A stretch of DNA of 37,034 bases from an uncultured Paracoccaceae bacterium (GTDB lineage: Bacteria > Pseudomonadota > Alphaproteobacteria > Rhodobacterales > Rhodobacteraceae). The translations under genes and the position numbers were made by a program. The notes under the pieces were generated by a model. It did not search any database. It saw only the letters and a list, made by a program, of their open reading frames with translations, and was not told the origin of the DNA. Shown piece after piece: positions 8,929-18,192 of the stretch (the stretch's first letter is position 1; every line of letters starts with the position of its first letter). The DNA lies in assembly GCA_913062865.1 (NCBI GenBank), contig CAJXWO010000026.1:1-37034 (forward strand), read 5' to 3'.

Positions 8929-9309
8929 ATGACCGACCCACGCCTGTCGTTCAAAGAGATGTGCGCGCGGTTCGACGTGACCCCGCGGACATTGCGCTAT
9001 TACGAATACATCGAGCTTTTGCAGCCCGAACGTGACGGCCGCGCGCGCTACTATGGCCCGCGAGAAATCGCGCGGATGGTGCTGATCCTGCGCGGTCGCA
9101 AGTTCGGCTTTCAGCTCGAGGACATCCGCCAATGGCTTCTGATCTACGAGAAAGAAGGCACCCATGCGCAGATGAAGACCTGGATCGAGATGGCCGACCG
9201 GCAGTTGTTGGAACTGGCGGACCAACGCGCCCAGCTGGACGAGGCGATGGTCGAGCTCAAGGCGCTGCGGGATGAAACCGCCGCGACCCTTGAGCGCGAA
9301 GAAGACTAG
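8929..9309 (+). CDS. MerR family transcriptional regulator (copy 1)
   Basis: 126-residue MerR-type regulator. The N-terminal winged helix is seen as [20 protein letters not shown], then the wing with RDGRARYYGPREIARM and LILRGRKFGFQLEDI, followed by a long C-terminal helix (about 75-126) rich in Leu/Glu/Gln that should be the dimerising coiled coil. No Cys-rich metal site, so it is not a metal sensor of the MerR/CueR type. Start at 8929 with GGGAGA 5 nt upstream. It is clearly paralogous to the MerR gene at 9504 (shared MC[11 protein letters not shown], RGRKFGF/RGKRFGF). It is divergent from the thioesterase operon and upstream of the beta-oxidation operon. I infer a role in acid catabolism, as for MerR regulators of the LiuR kind in proteobacteria. 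Confidence 0.87.
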   Translation: MTDPRLSFKEMCARFDVTPRTLRYYEYIELLQPERDGRARYYGPREIARMVLILRGRKFGFQLEDIRQWLLIYEKEGTHAQMKTWIEMADRQLLELADQRAQLDEAMVELKALRDETAATLEREED

Positions 9310-9380
9310 GCAGTCCTACCGCCACCCTACGTTCGGCCCTGCAATAAAATTGCCGCAAAACCCGAGTGACGAAGCCTGAT

Positions 9381-9423
9381 CTTACGTCAAGACAAAAGTG
9401 ACGTGACGTTCAACTTACGTCAA
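9381..9423. promoter_or_regulatory. cluster of ACGT-cored boxes upstream of the second MerR gene (candidate operator)
   Basis: Two identical 10-mers CTTACGTCAA lie at 9381-9390 and 9414-9423, 33 bp apart, about three helical turns. Between them, 9398-9413 holds GTGACGTGACGTTCAA, with two more ACGT cores, the second followed by TTCAA. All sit in the 170-bp gap between the two MerR genes and 81 bp or more before the start at 9504. LiuR-type MerR regulators of branched-chain and fatty acid catabolism are reported to bind ACGT-containing sites; assigning these boxes to either local MerR protein is inference. Confidence 0.5.
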
Positions 9424-9503
9424 CTTGGGGGAAGCTTGTAAATCATCTTTAAGACGTCCAGCTCTGTGCGGCATCACCGATGACCAGTAGAAAGACAAAC
9501 AAG

Positions 9504-9905
9504 ATGACCGACGCGCATATGACCATTCGCGAGATGTGCGACGCTTTCGACGTCACGCCACGCACGCTGCGATTTTACGAAAGCAAAGAGCTGCTTTTCC
9601 CGATCCGTGAAGGCCAGAAACGCCTGTTCACCAAACGCTGCCGCGCACGTCTCAAGCTGATCCTGCGCGGCAAGCGCTTCGGGTTCAGCCTCGAGGAAAT
9701 CCGCCAGCTTCTGGACCTTTACGACCTGGGCGATCAGCAGCACACACAGCTCGCCAAGACCTATGAAATCGCGCAAGAGCGCTTGGCCGAGCTTGTCCGC
9801 CAGCGCGACGAGCTGAACACCGCGATTGCCGAACTCGAAGAACAATTGCGCTGGGGTGAAAAGATCCTCACGTCGTTCAACAGCCCGCGCAGAGCGGCCG
9901 AATAA
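9504..9905 (+). CDS. MerR family transcriptional regulator (copy 2), probable beta-oxidation operon regulator
   Basis: 133-residue MerR-type regulator with an N-terminal winged helix ([20 protein letters not shown], then [25 protein letters not shown]) and a C-terminal coiled coil (about residues 75-120, rich in Leu, Arg, Glu). No metal-binding Cys cluster. The ATG at 9504 gives [12 protein letters not shown], which lines up with MTDPRLSFKEMC of the paralogue at 8929; an upstream in-frame ATG at 9480 would add SRKTNK-type basic residues. Neither start has a clear ribosome site. It precedes the acyl-CoA dehydrogenase gene by 32 bp and is probably the first gene of the operon running to 17503. 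The ACGT-box cluster at 9381-9423 is the natural candidate for autoregulation. Confidence 0.87.
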   Translation: MTDAHMTIREMCDAFDVTPRTLRFYESKELLFPIREGQKRLFTKRCRARLKLILRGKRFGFSLEEIRQLLDLYDLGDQQHTQLAKTYEIAQERLAELVRQRDELNTAIAELEEQLRWGEKILTSFNSPRRAAE

Positions 9906-9937
9906 CCAGACACGTTCCAGATTTCAGGGAGAGAGAC

Positions 9938-11716
9938 ATGCCCATCTACACCGCCCCGACCCAGGACATGCAATTCGTTCTGCACGATGTGCTCAACGTC
10001 TCCGCATCCGACATCCCCGGATATGACGAGATGGACCGCGAAACCACGCAGGCCATCCTGGAAGAGGCCGGCAAGCTGAGCGAGAATGTGCTGGCCCCCC
10101 TGAACCCCGTTGGCGACGAGCAGGGCTGCACCCTGGAAAACAGCGTGGTCCGCACGCCCGAGGGTTTCAAGGACGCCTATGACCAGATGCGCGAAGGCGG
10201 GTGGATGGGGCTGGATGCCGATCCCGAATACGGCGGCCAGGGCATGCCCTACCTGATGGGCTCGGCCGTGGGCGAGATGTTCGTGTCGGCCAACATGGCC
10301 TTCAACATGTACCAGGGCCTGACCCATGGCGCCTATTCCGCGATCCACGCCCATGGCTCGGACGCGCAAAAGGCCACCTATCTGCCCAAGATGATCGACG
10401 GCATCTGGTCTGGCACCATGAACCTGACCGAACCCCATTGCGGCACCGACCTGGGACTGATCCGGACCAAGGCAGAGCCGCAGGACGATGGCACCTACAA
10501 GATCTCGGGCCAGAAGATCTGGATCTCGGCAGGCGAACACGACATGTCCGAAAACATCATTCACCTCGTGCTGGCCAAGGCGCCGGGCGGCGGTGAGGGG
10601 ACCAAGGGCATCTCGCTCTTCATTGTCCCCAAATTCCTGGTGAACGAGGATGGCAGCCTGGGCGAGCGCAACAGCCTGTCCTGCGGCGGCCTGGAAAAGA
10701 AGATGGGCATCCACGGCAACGCCACCTGCGTTATGAACTACGACGGTGCGACAGGCTACCTCATCGGCGAGTTGCACAAGGGCATGCGCGCCATGTTCAC
10801 CATGATGAACGAAGCGCGCCTGGGTGTGGGCCTGCAGGGTTATGCCCAGGGCGTCGTGGCCTATCAGAACGCGTTGGGCTTTGCCCGCGACCGTCTTCAG
10901 GGCCGCGAAGTGACCGGCGTGAAGAACCCCGATGGCCCCGCGGACCCGATCATCGTGCACCCCGATGTACGCCGGAACTTGCTGGACCAGAAAAGCTTTG
11001 TCGAGGGTGCGCGCGCTTTCGTCTTCTGGGGCGCGCAGATGATCGACGCCAGCCACCGCAAGGGCGATGAAGAGGCCGAAGCGATGATCTCTCTCCTGAC
11101 CCCGGTCATCAAGGGCTTCCTGACCGACAAGGGGTTCGAGACGACCGTGCTGGCACAGCAGACCCTGGGCGGGTCGGGCTTCACCCGCGAATGGGGGCTG
11201 GAGCAGTTCGTTCGCGATGCACGGATCACCATGATCTACGAAGGCACCAATGGCATCCAATCGCTCGACCTCGTGGGGCGCAAGCTGGGGCTCAATGGCG
11301 GCAAAACGATCATGGCCTTCTTTGACATGGTCAAGAACTACATCAAGGACAACGCAGGCGATGAAGCGTTCGATCGTGACTTCCTCGAGCCACTCAAGAA
11401 GGCGTCGAAAGACCTGCAGGCGGCGGGGATGTATTTCATGCAGAACGGCATGAAGAACCCGCACAATGCGCTCGCTGGCTCCTATGACTTCATGCATCTC
11501 TTCGGCCATGTCTGCCTGGGCCTGATGTGGGCCAGGATGGGCAAGGCCGCGATGGCCGCGCTGGAGACCGGCGAAGGCGATCAGGACTTCTACCGCGCCA
11601 AGCTGGAGACCGGGCGCTACTACATGGCTCGCCAGCTGCCCATGACCGGCACGCACCTGGCCCGCATCGAAAGCGGGGCGGAACCGGTCATGACGCTCGA
11701 CGCCGCGAATTTCTAA
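9938..11716 (+). CDS. acyl-CoA dehydrogenase with C-terminal extension (FadE/DmdC-like)
   Basis: 592-residue FAD-dependent acyl-CoA dehydrogenase of the long bacterial type: an extra N-terminal helical part, the standard three domains ([31 protein letters not shown]; the FAD and C-terminal helical parts), then an additional C-terminal domain of about 120 residues. The catalytic base is Glu435 in [10 protein letters not shown], the MCAD-type position. It forms a trans-2-enoyl-CoA and passes electrons to ETF. Architecture and length match both fatty-acid FadE relatives and DmdC (3-methylmercaptopropionyl-CoA dehydrogenase); I cannot separate these from sequence alone. Start at 9938 behind AGGGAGAGAG. 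It follows the MerR gene by 32 bp and shares its operon. Confidence 0.92.
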   Translation: MPIYTAPTQDMQFVLHDVLNVSASDIPGYDEMDRETTQAILEEAGKLSENVLAPLNPVGDEQGCTLENSVVRTPEGFKDAYDQMREGGWMGLDADPEYGGQGMPYLMGSAVGEMFVSANMAFNMYQGLTHGAYSAIHAHGSDAQKATYLPKMIDGIWSGTMNLTEPHCGTDLGLIRTKAEPQDDGTYKISGQKIWISAGEHDMSENIIHLVLAKAPGGGEGTKGISLFIVPKFLVNEDGSLGERNSLSCGGLEKKMGIHGNATCVMNYDGATGYLIGELHKGMRAMFTMMNEARLGVGLQGYAQGVVAYQNALGFARDRLQGREVTGVKNPDGPADPIIVHPDVRRNLLDQKSFVEGARAFVFWGAQMIDASHRKGDEEAEAMISLLTPVIKGFLTDKGFETTVLAQQTLGGSGFTREWGLEQFVRDARITMIYEGTNGIQSLDLVGRKLGLNGGKTIMAFFDMVKNYIKDNAGDEAFDRDFLEPLKKASKDLQAAGMYFMQNGMKNPHNALAGSYDFMHLFGHVCLGLMWARMGKAAMAALETGEGDQDFYRAKLETGRYYMARQLPMTGTHLARIESGAEPVMTLDAANF

Positions 11717-11722
11717 GGCAAA

Positions 11723-11741
11723 GGTGGGTTGAAAACCCACC
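11723..11741. repeat. short perfect inverted repeat (hairpin) between operon genes
   Basis: GGTGGGTT at 11723-11730 and AACCCACC at 11734-11741 form an 8-bp perfect stem with a 3-nt GAA loop, in the 44-bp gap between the acyl-CoA dehydrogenase and the small gene at 11761. There is no following T-run, so it may be an attenuator, an mRNA-stabilising hairpin or one copy of a dispersed repeat rather than a true terminator. Confidence 0.6.
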
Positions 11742-11760
11742 CTACGCCCCGGAGCGCGTG

Positions 11761-11973
11761 ATGCCGAAACGTTTCCGCCAGACCCGCCGCTTTCCTGTTG
11801 CCATGACCGAAGACGGATATCGCCGGCTAAAGCGTTGCGCTGGGGACGCTGGGCTGGAGGAGGGAGAGGCGCTGTCCTTTCTCTTCGAGCATTTCGACCG
11901 GGTGACCGACGAGGAGCGGCTCACCTTTCACCTGCGCCGGTTCAACTCGGAACTGGATGACAGAAAGAAGTAA
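11761..11973 (+). CDS. small ribbon-helix-helix-like protein
   Basis: 70-residue basic protein inside the beta-oxidation operon, 44 bp after one acyl-CoA dehydrogenase gene and 15 bp before the next. The pattern RRFPVAMTEDGYRRLKR (about 9-25), followed by AGDAGLEEGEALSFLFEHF, resembles a ribbon-helix-helix DNA-binding unit: a short beta strand, then helix A (DGYRRLKRCAGDAG) and helix B (EGEALSFLFEHF). The C-terminal third (TDEERLTFHLRRFNSELDDRKK) is charged and helical. No enzyme motif is seen. I infer a small regulator or accessory protein; a non-DNA-binding role is equally open. The start at 11761 is the first ATG after the hairpin and has GGAG 8 nt upstream. Confidence 0.65.
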   Translation: MPKRFRQTRRFPVAMTEDGYRRLKRCAGDAGLEEGEALSFLFEHFDRVTDEERLTFHLRRFNSELDDRKK

Positions 11974-11988
11974 CAGGGGGAGGAATCC

Positions 11989-13128
11989 ATGGCATCGACC
12001 TGGATGACGGAAGAGCACCAGATGCTGGCCGAAATGACGGCCAGGTTCATCGCCGAGGAATGGGCACCCCATTTCGACCGCTGGCGCAACCAGGGCGAGA
12101 TGGACCGCGAAACCTGGGCGCAAGCGGGCGAACTGGGGCTGCTGTGCCCCTCGGTTCCCGAGGAATACGGCGGCGCCGGTGGCGATTTCGGACACGAGGC
12201 GGTGATCCTCATGGAAGGGTCGCGCGCCAACCTCGCGAGCTGGGGCCATGGCATTCATTCCGGCATCGTCGCCCATTACATCCTGGCCTACGGGACCGAG
12301 GATCAGAAACAGCGTTGGCTGCCCAAGATGGTGTCGGGCGAGCTGGTCGGCGCGCTGGCCATGACCGAACCCTCCGGCGGTTCCGACGTGCAGGCGATCA
12401 AAACCAGCGCGATCCGCGACGGCAATGCCTATCGGCTGTCAGGACAGAAGACCTTCATCACCAATGGCCAGCACGCCAACCTGATCATCGTCGCCGCCAA
12501 GACCGACCCGAACGAACGCGCCAAGGGTACCTCGCTGGTGGTCGTCGAAACCGACGGCGCTGCGGGCTTTCAGCGCGGCCGCAACCTCGAGAAGATCGGC
12601 TGCCACGCGGCGGACACGTCAGAGCTCTTCTTCGACAATGTCGAGATCCCGCCCGAGAATCTCCTGGGCGGCGAAGAGGGGCAGGGCTTCTACCAGATGA
12701 TGAAGCAACTGCCCCAGGAGCGGCTGATCATCGGCTGCGGTGCCGTGGGCGCGATGGAGGGCGCGGTCGAGCGCACCATCGCCTATGCCAAGGAGCGCGA
12801 GGCCTTCGGCGGGCCGCTGACCCAGTTCCAGAACACCCGCTTCAAGCTGGCCGAATGCCAGACCAAGACCACCGTCGCGCGCGCCTTCCTCGATGCCTGC
12901 ATCGCCGAACATCTCGAGGGCAAGCTGAGCGTCGAAAAGGCCGCGATGGCGAAGTACTGGTTGACGGACACGCAAGGCGAAGTGCTGGACGAGTGCCTGC
13001 AGCTCCATGGCGGTTACGGCTACATGCAGGAATACGCCATCGCGGAGATGTGGACCGACGCCCGCGTGCAGCGGATCTATGGCGGCACCAACGAGATCAT
13101 GAAGGAACTGATCGCGAGGGCGATGTGA
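11989..13128 (+). CDS. acyl-CoA dehydrogenase, long-chain (LCAD) type
   Basis: 379-residue standard-length FAD acyl-CoA dehydrogenase. Blocks: [59 protein letters not shown], and C-terminal [23 protein letters not shown]. At the MCAD catalytic position it has IYGGTNEIM, with Gly in place of Glu; instead LPQERL carries Glu244, the base position used by long-chain acyl-CoA and isovaleryl-CoA dehydrogenases. It is therefore probably active with the alternative geometry, on long-chain or branched substrates. Start at 11989 behind AGGGGGAGG. It is the third gene after the MerR gene at 9504, and a 304-bp gap with symmetrical elements follows before the GST gene. Confidence 0.93.
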   Translation: MASTWMTEEHQMLAEMTARFIAEEWAPHFDRWRNQGEMDRETWAQAGELGLLCPSVPEEYGGAGGDFGHEAVILMEGSRANLASWGHGIHSGIVAHYILAYGTEDQKQRWLPKMVSGELVGALAMTEPSGGSDVQAIKTSAIRDGNAYRLSGQKTFITNGQHANLIIVAAKTDPNERAKGTSLVVVETDGAAGFQRGRNLEKIGCHAADTSELFFDNVEIPPENLLGGEEGQGFYQMMKQLPQERLIIGCGAVGAMEGAVERTIAYAKEREAFGGPLTQFQNTRFKLAECQTKTTVARAFLDACIAEHLEGKLSVEKAAMAKYWLTDTQGEVLDECLQLHGGYGYMQEYAIAEMWTDARVQRIYGGTNEIMKELIARAM

Positions 13129-13162
13129 TGGCGGGCGGGGCGCTGACTTCGACGGCCGGAGC

Positions 13163-13179
13163 GGGGGTTTCACACCCCC
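13163..13179. terminator. possible terminator hairpin after the LCAD-type gene
   Basis: GGGGGT at 13163-13168 pairs with ACCCCC at 13174-13179 (loop TTCAC). A run of five T at 13196-13200 follows some 16 bp later, further than in a standard terminator. It might end part of the transcripts after 13128. The first part of the 304-bp gap 13129-13432 holds no convincing gene. Confidence 0.4.
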
Positions 13180-13190
13180 ACACTCCCGTG

Positions 13191-13402
13191 GAGTATTTTT
13201 CGAAAGATGAAGACACAACATGTCCACCCCGCCGCCCGGGTCCGATCTCGCTTGGCGGCACTCGAACGGGGCGGCGGGGCTTCACCTTTCACGCCCATCG
13301 CCTCTCCAGGCTGTGGCGCACCCCCGAGCCTGCCCCATTAACCTTAACGCGCCGTTACCCGGGGCAGGGCGCGTCCCCAGCTTCATCTTTCCAAAAATAC
13401 TC
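13191..13402. repeat. pair of 22-bp near-identical inverted repeats in the gap before the GST gene
   Basis: 13191-13212 begins GAGTATTTTT and ends AAAGATGAAG; 13381-13402 is its reverse complement with one difference (C versus G at the eleventh base). The arms are 168 bp apart. Between them lies a nested dyad at 13331-13366: outer arms TGCCCC/GGGGCA and inner arms TAACG/CGTTA. The gap holds no convincing gene. Possible roles: mRNA structure between operon halves, a protein-binding pair, or the ends of a short dispersed repeat. Confidence 0.7.
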
Positions 13403-13432
13403 ACATCGCAACGGCCCGACCGGGAGCACCGC

Positions 13433-14071
13433 ATGACCCTCAAGCTTCATTGTTTCGGCGAGTCCGGCAACGCCTACAAGGCCGCGCTCCCTCTGGAACT
13501 CTCTGGTCTCGATTGGGAGCCCGTCTTCGTCGATTTCTTCAACGGCGCCACCCGCACGCCCGAATACCGCGCCGAGGTAAACGAGATGGGCGAGGTACCG
13601 GTGCTGGTCGATGGCGATCTGCGGCTCACCCAGTCTGGTGTGATCCAGGATTACATTACCGAAAAATCGGGCAAGTTCGGCGGAACGACGCTTGAGGAAC
13701 GCCGCGAAGTCCTGCGCTGGGTGCTTTGGGACAATCACAAACTGTCCAGCCAGGCGGGCATGACCCGGTTCCTGATGAACTTCCTGCCCGAGGCCAAGCG
13801 CCCTGCCGAGGTGATCGGCTTCATGCAAGGGCGTCTCAAATCCGCCTACCAGGTTCTCGACGCGCATCTTTCCGGGCGCGACTGGATCGTGGGCGATGGC
13901 CCCACGAACGCGGATTTTTCCTGCTGCGCCTATCTCTACTACCCCGAGCCCTTCGGGTTCGACCGGGCCGATTGGCCCCAGATTGCCGCCTGGCTCGACC
14001 GCATCGCGGACCTGCCCGGCTGGAAACACCCCTATGACCTGATGCCCGGCTCGCCAGCCGACCGGGCCTGA
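13433..14071 (+). CDS. glutathione S-transferase family protein
   Basis: 212-residue cytosolic GST-fold protein. The N-terminal thioredoxin-like domain (1-80) opens LKLHCFGESGNAYKAALPLEL, where Ser11 or the nearby Tyr could act on glutathione, and continues with the conserved cis-Pro region GEVPVLVDGDLRLTQSGVIQDYI (the usual VPxLxxxxxxLxxSxxI motif). The C-terminal all-helical domain ends GWKHPYDLMPG. The role is unknown; GSTs in acid-degradation operons may detoxify reactive enoyl or aldehyde intermediates, which is inference. Start at 13433 with GGGAG 6 nt upstream; the frame is open further upstream, but that part covers the inverted-repeat region and looks non-coding. It is followed by the thiolase gene after 12 bp. 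Confidence 0.85.
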   Translation: MTLKLHCFGESGNAYKAALPLELSGLDWEPVFVDFFNGATRTPEYRAEVNEMGEVPVLVDGDLRLTQSGVIQDYITEKSGKFGGTTLEERREVLRWVLWDNHKLSSQAGMTRFLMNFLPEAKRPAEVIGFMQGRLKSAYQVLDAHLSGRDWIVGDGPTNADFSCCAYLYYPEPFGFDRADWPQIAAWLDRIADLPGWKHPYDLMPGSPADRA

Positions 14072-14083
14072 ACGGAGGACCCC

Positions 14084-15295
<1,212 letters not shown>

Positions 15296-15307
15296 GGAGC
15301 AGACAGA

Positions 15308-17503
15308 ATGACCGATTTCACGATGCAAAAGGGCGACGACGGCGTCGCCATCATCACCTGGGACGTGCCCGGCAAGTCGATGAACGTGCTCAGCTTTGAC
15401 GGGCTGCGCGAGCTTGACGCCTGCATGACCGATGCGCTGGCCGACGACGCTGTCAAGGGCATCGTCATCACCTCCGCCAAGGACAGCTTTGCCGCGGGCA
15501 TGGACCTGAACGTGCTGGCCCGCATGAAGGAAGAGGCGGGCGATGAGCCCGCGCGCGGGCTTTTCGACGGGATCATGCAGATGCATGGCGTCCTGCGGAA
15601 GATCGAGCGCGGCAACATGGACCCCAAGACCAACAAGGGCGGCAAACCCGTCGCGGCCGCCCTGCCCGGCACGGCGCTTGGCATCGGGCTCGAGATCCCG
15701 CTTGCCACGCACCGCATCTTCTGCGCGGACGACCCCAAGGCCAAGATCGGCCTGCCCGAGATCAAGGTGGGCCTGTTCCCCGGCGCGGGCGGCACCACGC
15801 GCATCGTGCGCAAGCTGGGCGCCATGGCCGCCGCGCCCCTGCTGCTCGAGGGCAAGCTGAGCGACCCGAAAAAGGCCAAGAGCCTGGGCATCATCGACGA
15901 GGTGGTCGAAGACCCGATGGCGGCGGCCAAGGCCTGGGTGCTTGAGGCCACCGACAAGGATCTGGTCAAGCCCTGGGACGACAAGGGCTACAAGATGCCC
16001 GGCGGCGCGCCTTATCACCCGGCAGGCTTCATGACCTTCGTCGGTGCTTCGGCCATGGTGAATGGCCAGACGCAGGGTGTCTACCCGGCGGCCAAGGCGA
16101 TGCTGTCGGCGATCTACGAAGGCGCGCTCGTCCCCTTCGACACCGCGCTCAAGATCGAGGCGCGCTGGTTCGTCAACGTGCTGATGAACCCGTCCTCGGC
16201 GGCGATGATCCGGTCGCTCTTCATCAACAAGGGCGCGCTTGAGAAAGGCGCGAACCGCCCCGAGGCGCCGGACCAGACGGTCAAGAAAGTGGGCGTTCTG
16301 GGCGCGGGCATGATGGGTGCAGGCATCGCGCTCGTCTCGGCCCAGGCGGGCATCGAGGTCGTGTTGATCGACCAGGCGCAGGACGCCGCCGACCGCGGCA
16401 AGGCCTATACCGAAAGCTATTTCGACAAGGGCATCAAGCGGGGCAAATCCACCGCCGAAAAGAAGGCCGCCGCGCTGGACCGGATCACGGCGACCACGGA
16501 TTACGACGCGCTCAAGGGCTGTGACCTTGTGGTCGAGGCGGTCTTTGAAGACCCCAAGATCAAGGCCGATGTGACGGCCAAGGCAGAGGCGGTGCTGGGT
16601 GAAGATGCGATCTTTGCCACCAATACGTCGACCCTGCCGATCTCGGACCTGGCCAAGGCATCCAAGCGGCCCGGGCAGTTCATCGGCATCCACTTCTTTT
16701 CGCCCGTGGAAAAGATGCTGCTGGTCGAGATCATCAAGGGACGCGAGACCGGCGACCGGGCCGTGGCCAAGGCGCTCGATTTCGTGCGGCAGATCCGCAA
16801 GACCCCCATCGTCGTGAACGACGCACGCTTCTTCTACGCCAACCGCTGCATCATTCCCTACATCAACGAGGGCATCCGCATGGTGGCCGAGGGCGTGGAG
16901 CCAGCGCTGATCGAAAACGCGGCCAAGCTCGTGGGCATGCCACTGGGCCCGCTGCAGCTGGTCGACGAGACCTCGATCGACCTCGGTGCCAAGATCGCCC
17001 GCGCGACCAAGGCGGCGATGGGCGATGCCTATCCCGACGATGCGGTGGACGAGGTCATCTTCTGGATGGAGGGCGAAGGCCGCATGGGCCGCAAGGCCAA
17101 GGCAGGCTTCTACGCCTATGACGAGGCCGGCAAACGTCAGGGCCTGTGGGAGGGTCTGGCCGCCAAATATCCGCGCGCCGACACGCAGCCCGACGTGACC
17201 GAGGTGCAGCATCGCCTGCTCTTCGTACAGGTGCTGGAAGCGGTCCGCGCGCTCGAGGAAGGGGTGCTGGAAGACATCCGCGAAGGCGATGTGGGCGCGA
17301 TCCTGGGCTGGGGCTTCGCACCTTGGTCGGGCGGTCCGTTCAGCTGGCTCGACATCCTGGGCGCGCCCTACGCGGCCGAGCGTTGCGATGCCCTGACCGC
17401 CGCCCATGGCGCACGGTTCACTTGCCCGGCGCTGTTGCGCGAGATGGCGGAAAAGGGCCAGAGCTTCTACGGGCGCTTCGGGCCCAAGGCCGAGGCCGCC
17501 TGA
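15308..17503 (+). CDS. fadJ: enoyl-CoA hydratase / 3-hydroxyacyl-CoA dehydrogenase (FadB/FadJ type)
   Basis: 731-residue two-domain beta-oxidation protein. The N-terminal crotonase domain (about 1-200) has the oxyanion-hole Gly region ([16 protein letters not shown]) and both catalytic Glu residues, Glu129 in GLEIPLATH and Glu151 in GLPEIKVG, two residues further apart than in E. coli FadB. The NAD-binding domain starts near 325 ([16 protein letters not shown]) and includes [13 protein letters not shown] and [11 protein letters not shown] with His462; the C-terminal pair of helical domains ends at GFGP...EAA. It hydrates enoyl-CoA and oxidises the 3-hydroxyacyl-CoA to feed the thiolase encoded just upstream. 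Last gene of the operon; a strong hairpin follows. FadB versus FadJ cannot be settled here. Confidence 0.94.
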   Translation: MTDFTMQKGDDGVAIITWDVPGKSMNVLSFDGLRELDACMTDALADDAVKGIVITSAKDSFAAGMDLNVLARMKEEAGDEPARGLFDGIMQMHGVLRKIERGNMDPKTNKGGKPVAAALPGTALGIGLEIPLATHRIFCADDPKAKIGLPEIKVGLFPGAGGTTRIVRKLGAMAAAPLLLEGKLSDPKKAKSLGIIDEVVEDPMAAAKAWVLEATDKDLVKPWDDKGYKMPGGAPYHPAGFMTFVGASAMVNGQTQGVYPAAKAMLSAIYEGALVPFDTALKIEARWFVNVLMNPSSAAMIRSLFINKGALEKGANRPEAPDQTVKKVGVLGAGMMGAGIALVSAQAGIEVVLIDQAQDAADRGKAYTESYFDKGIKRGKSTAEKKAAALDRITATTDYDALKGCDLVVEAVFEDPKIKADVTAKAEAVLGEDAIFATNTSTLPISDLAKASKRPGQFIGIHFFSPVEKMLLVEIIKGRETGDRAVAKALDFVRQIRKTPIVVNDARFFYANRCIIPYINEGIRMVAEGVEPALIENAAKLVGMPLGPLQLVDETSIDLGAKIARATKAAMGDAYPDDAVDEVIFWMEGEGRMGRKAKAGFYAYDEAGKRQGLWEGLAAKYPRADTQPDVTEVQHRLLFVQVLEAVRALEEGVLEDIREGDVGAILGWGFAPWSGGPFSWLDILGAPYAAERCDALTAAHGARFTCPALLREMAEKGQSFYGRFGPKAEAA

Positions 17504-17512
17504 GCCAAACGC

Positions 17513-17540
17513 GCCCGGGGCCTCTCCAAGGGCCCCGGGC
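17513..17540. terminator. strong GC hairpin between convergent genes
   Basis: Arms 17513-17522 and 17531-17540 form a 10-bp perfect GC-only stem with an 8-nt loop, 10 bp after the beta-oxidation operon and 8 bp before the end of the sulfotransferase gene. No T-run follows on either side, so it may be a bidirectional, structure-only terminator. Confidence 0.65.
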
Positions 17541-17547
17541 TCACCCT

Positions 17548-18192
17548 TCAGAACCGGTAGCCGAACCGGTCGATATCCTCGGCACAGATTTCTGCCACGA
17601 TCCGGCGTGTCGCGTCGTTGTAGTAACCGCGATGGTTTGCCTGCCGCTCGGATTGGTTGGCAATCGGCAGATCAAAGCGAAAACCAAGGTGATCAAAAAG
17701 GGGCTCTGCGTCCGCCGAAAAATGTTCGAGGCGTAGAAACAACGCGGGCCGCTCCTGTCCGGTGGCATCTGTCACATAACGCCTGGCCGGGCTGTGACGT
17801 AAACTGTGGCGTGTATGCGGGTCATCGAGGAAGGCGGCGAACCCGACAGATCGGGCCAGCTGCACCGCGGGATGGTCGAATGACTGCGCGCGCAGCCAGT
17901 GGTAGTAGCTGACCAGCCGATCCCACGGATTGCGCACCAGTGTGACGATCAACGCGGACTCGAGCATGCCATCTGGGATCGCCCCGTCCGCATCGGCCAG
18001 CGTCGAATGCTTCCAAAGCCGGCCGCGGCTTTGCATGCCTTTCAGACGCTTCCGGCGCCGCTGCGCCTTGGGCGTGTCGCCGATCAGGATATCGTCGGCC
18101 ATCGCACGATCCTCGAGCGCGAGCGCCAGCGCGGTGCCGCCCGTCTTAGGGATATGCACGAAGATGTAGTTACGTCCGGGCGAGATGATCAT
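17548..18192 (-). CDS. sulfotransferase family protein
   Basis: 214-residue protein of the sulfotransferase superfamily (Sulfotransfer_2-like). The PAPS 5'-phosphosulfate loop is FVHIPKTGGTALALAL (about 11-26) and the 3'-phosphate site is VTLVRNPWDRLVSYYHWLRA. The family transfers sulfate from PAPS to carbohydrate or other hydroxyl or amino acceptors; the acceptor here is unknown. It has no signal peptide or membrane span, so it is probably cytoplasmic. Start at 18192: this ATG overlaps the stop of the EamA permease gene by 4 bp, so the two are coupled. Longer frames upstream lie within the permease gene. It converges with the beta-oxidation operon. Confidence 0.88.
   Translation of the reverse strand: MIISPGRNYIFVHIPKTGGTALALALEDRAMADDILIGDTPKAQRRRKRLKGMQSRGRLWKHSTLADADGAIPDGMLESALIVTLVRNPWDRLVSYYHWLRAQSFDHPAVQLARSVGFAAFLDDPHTRHSLRHSPARRYVTDATGQERPALFLRLEHFSADAEPLFDHLGFRFDLPIANQSERQANHRGYYNDATRRIVAEICAEDIDRFGYRF

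Noticed and set aside
9761-11740. 659-codon minus-strand frame
   Set aside because: Antisense to the acyl-CoA dehydrogenase gene, with no domain and shadow-like composition.
13127-13250. ATG directly after the LCAD-type gene ([11 protein letters not shown]...)
   Set aside because: No ribosome site; its codons cover a hairpin and the 22-bp repeat, and it continues into an out-of-frame shadow.
12060-13436. 458-codon plus-strand frame over the LCAD-type gene and the following gap
   Set aside because: Out of frame with the intact dehydrogenase; Arg/Pro-rich shadow that runs through the inverted-repeat gap.
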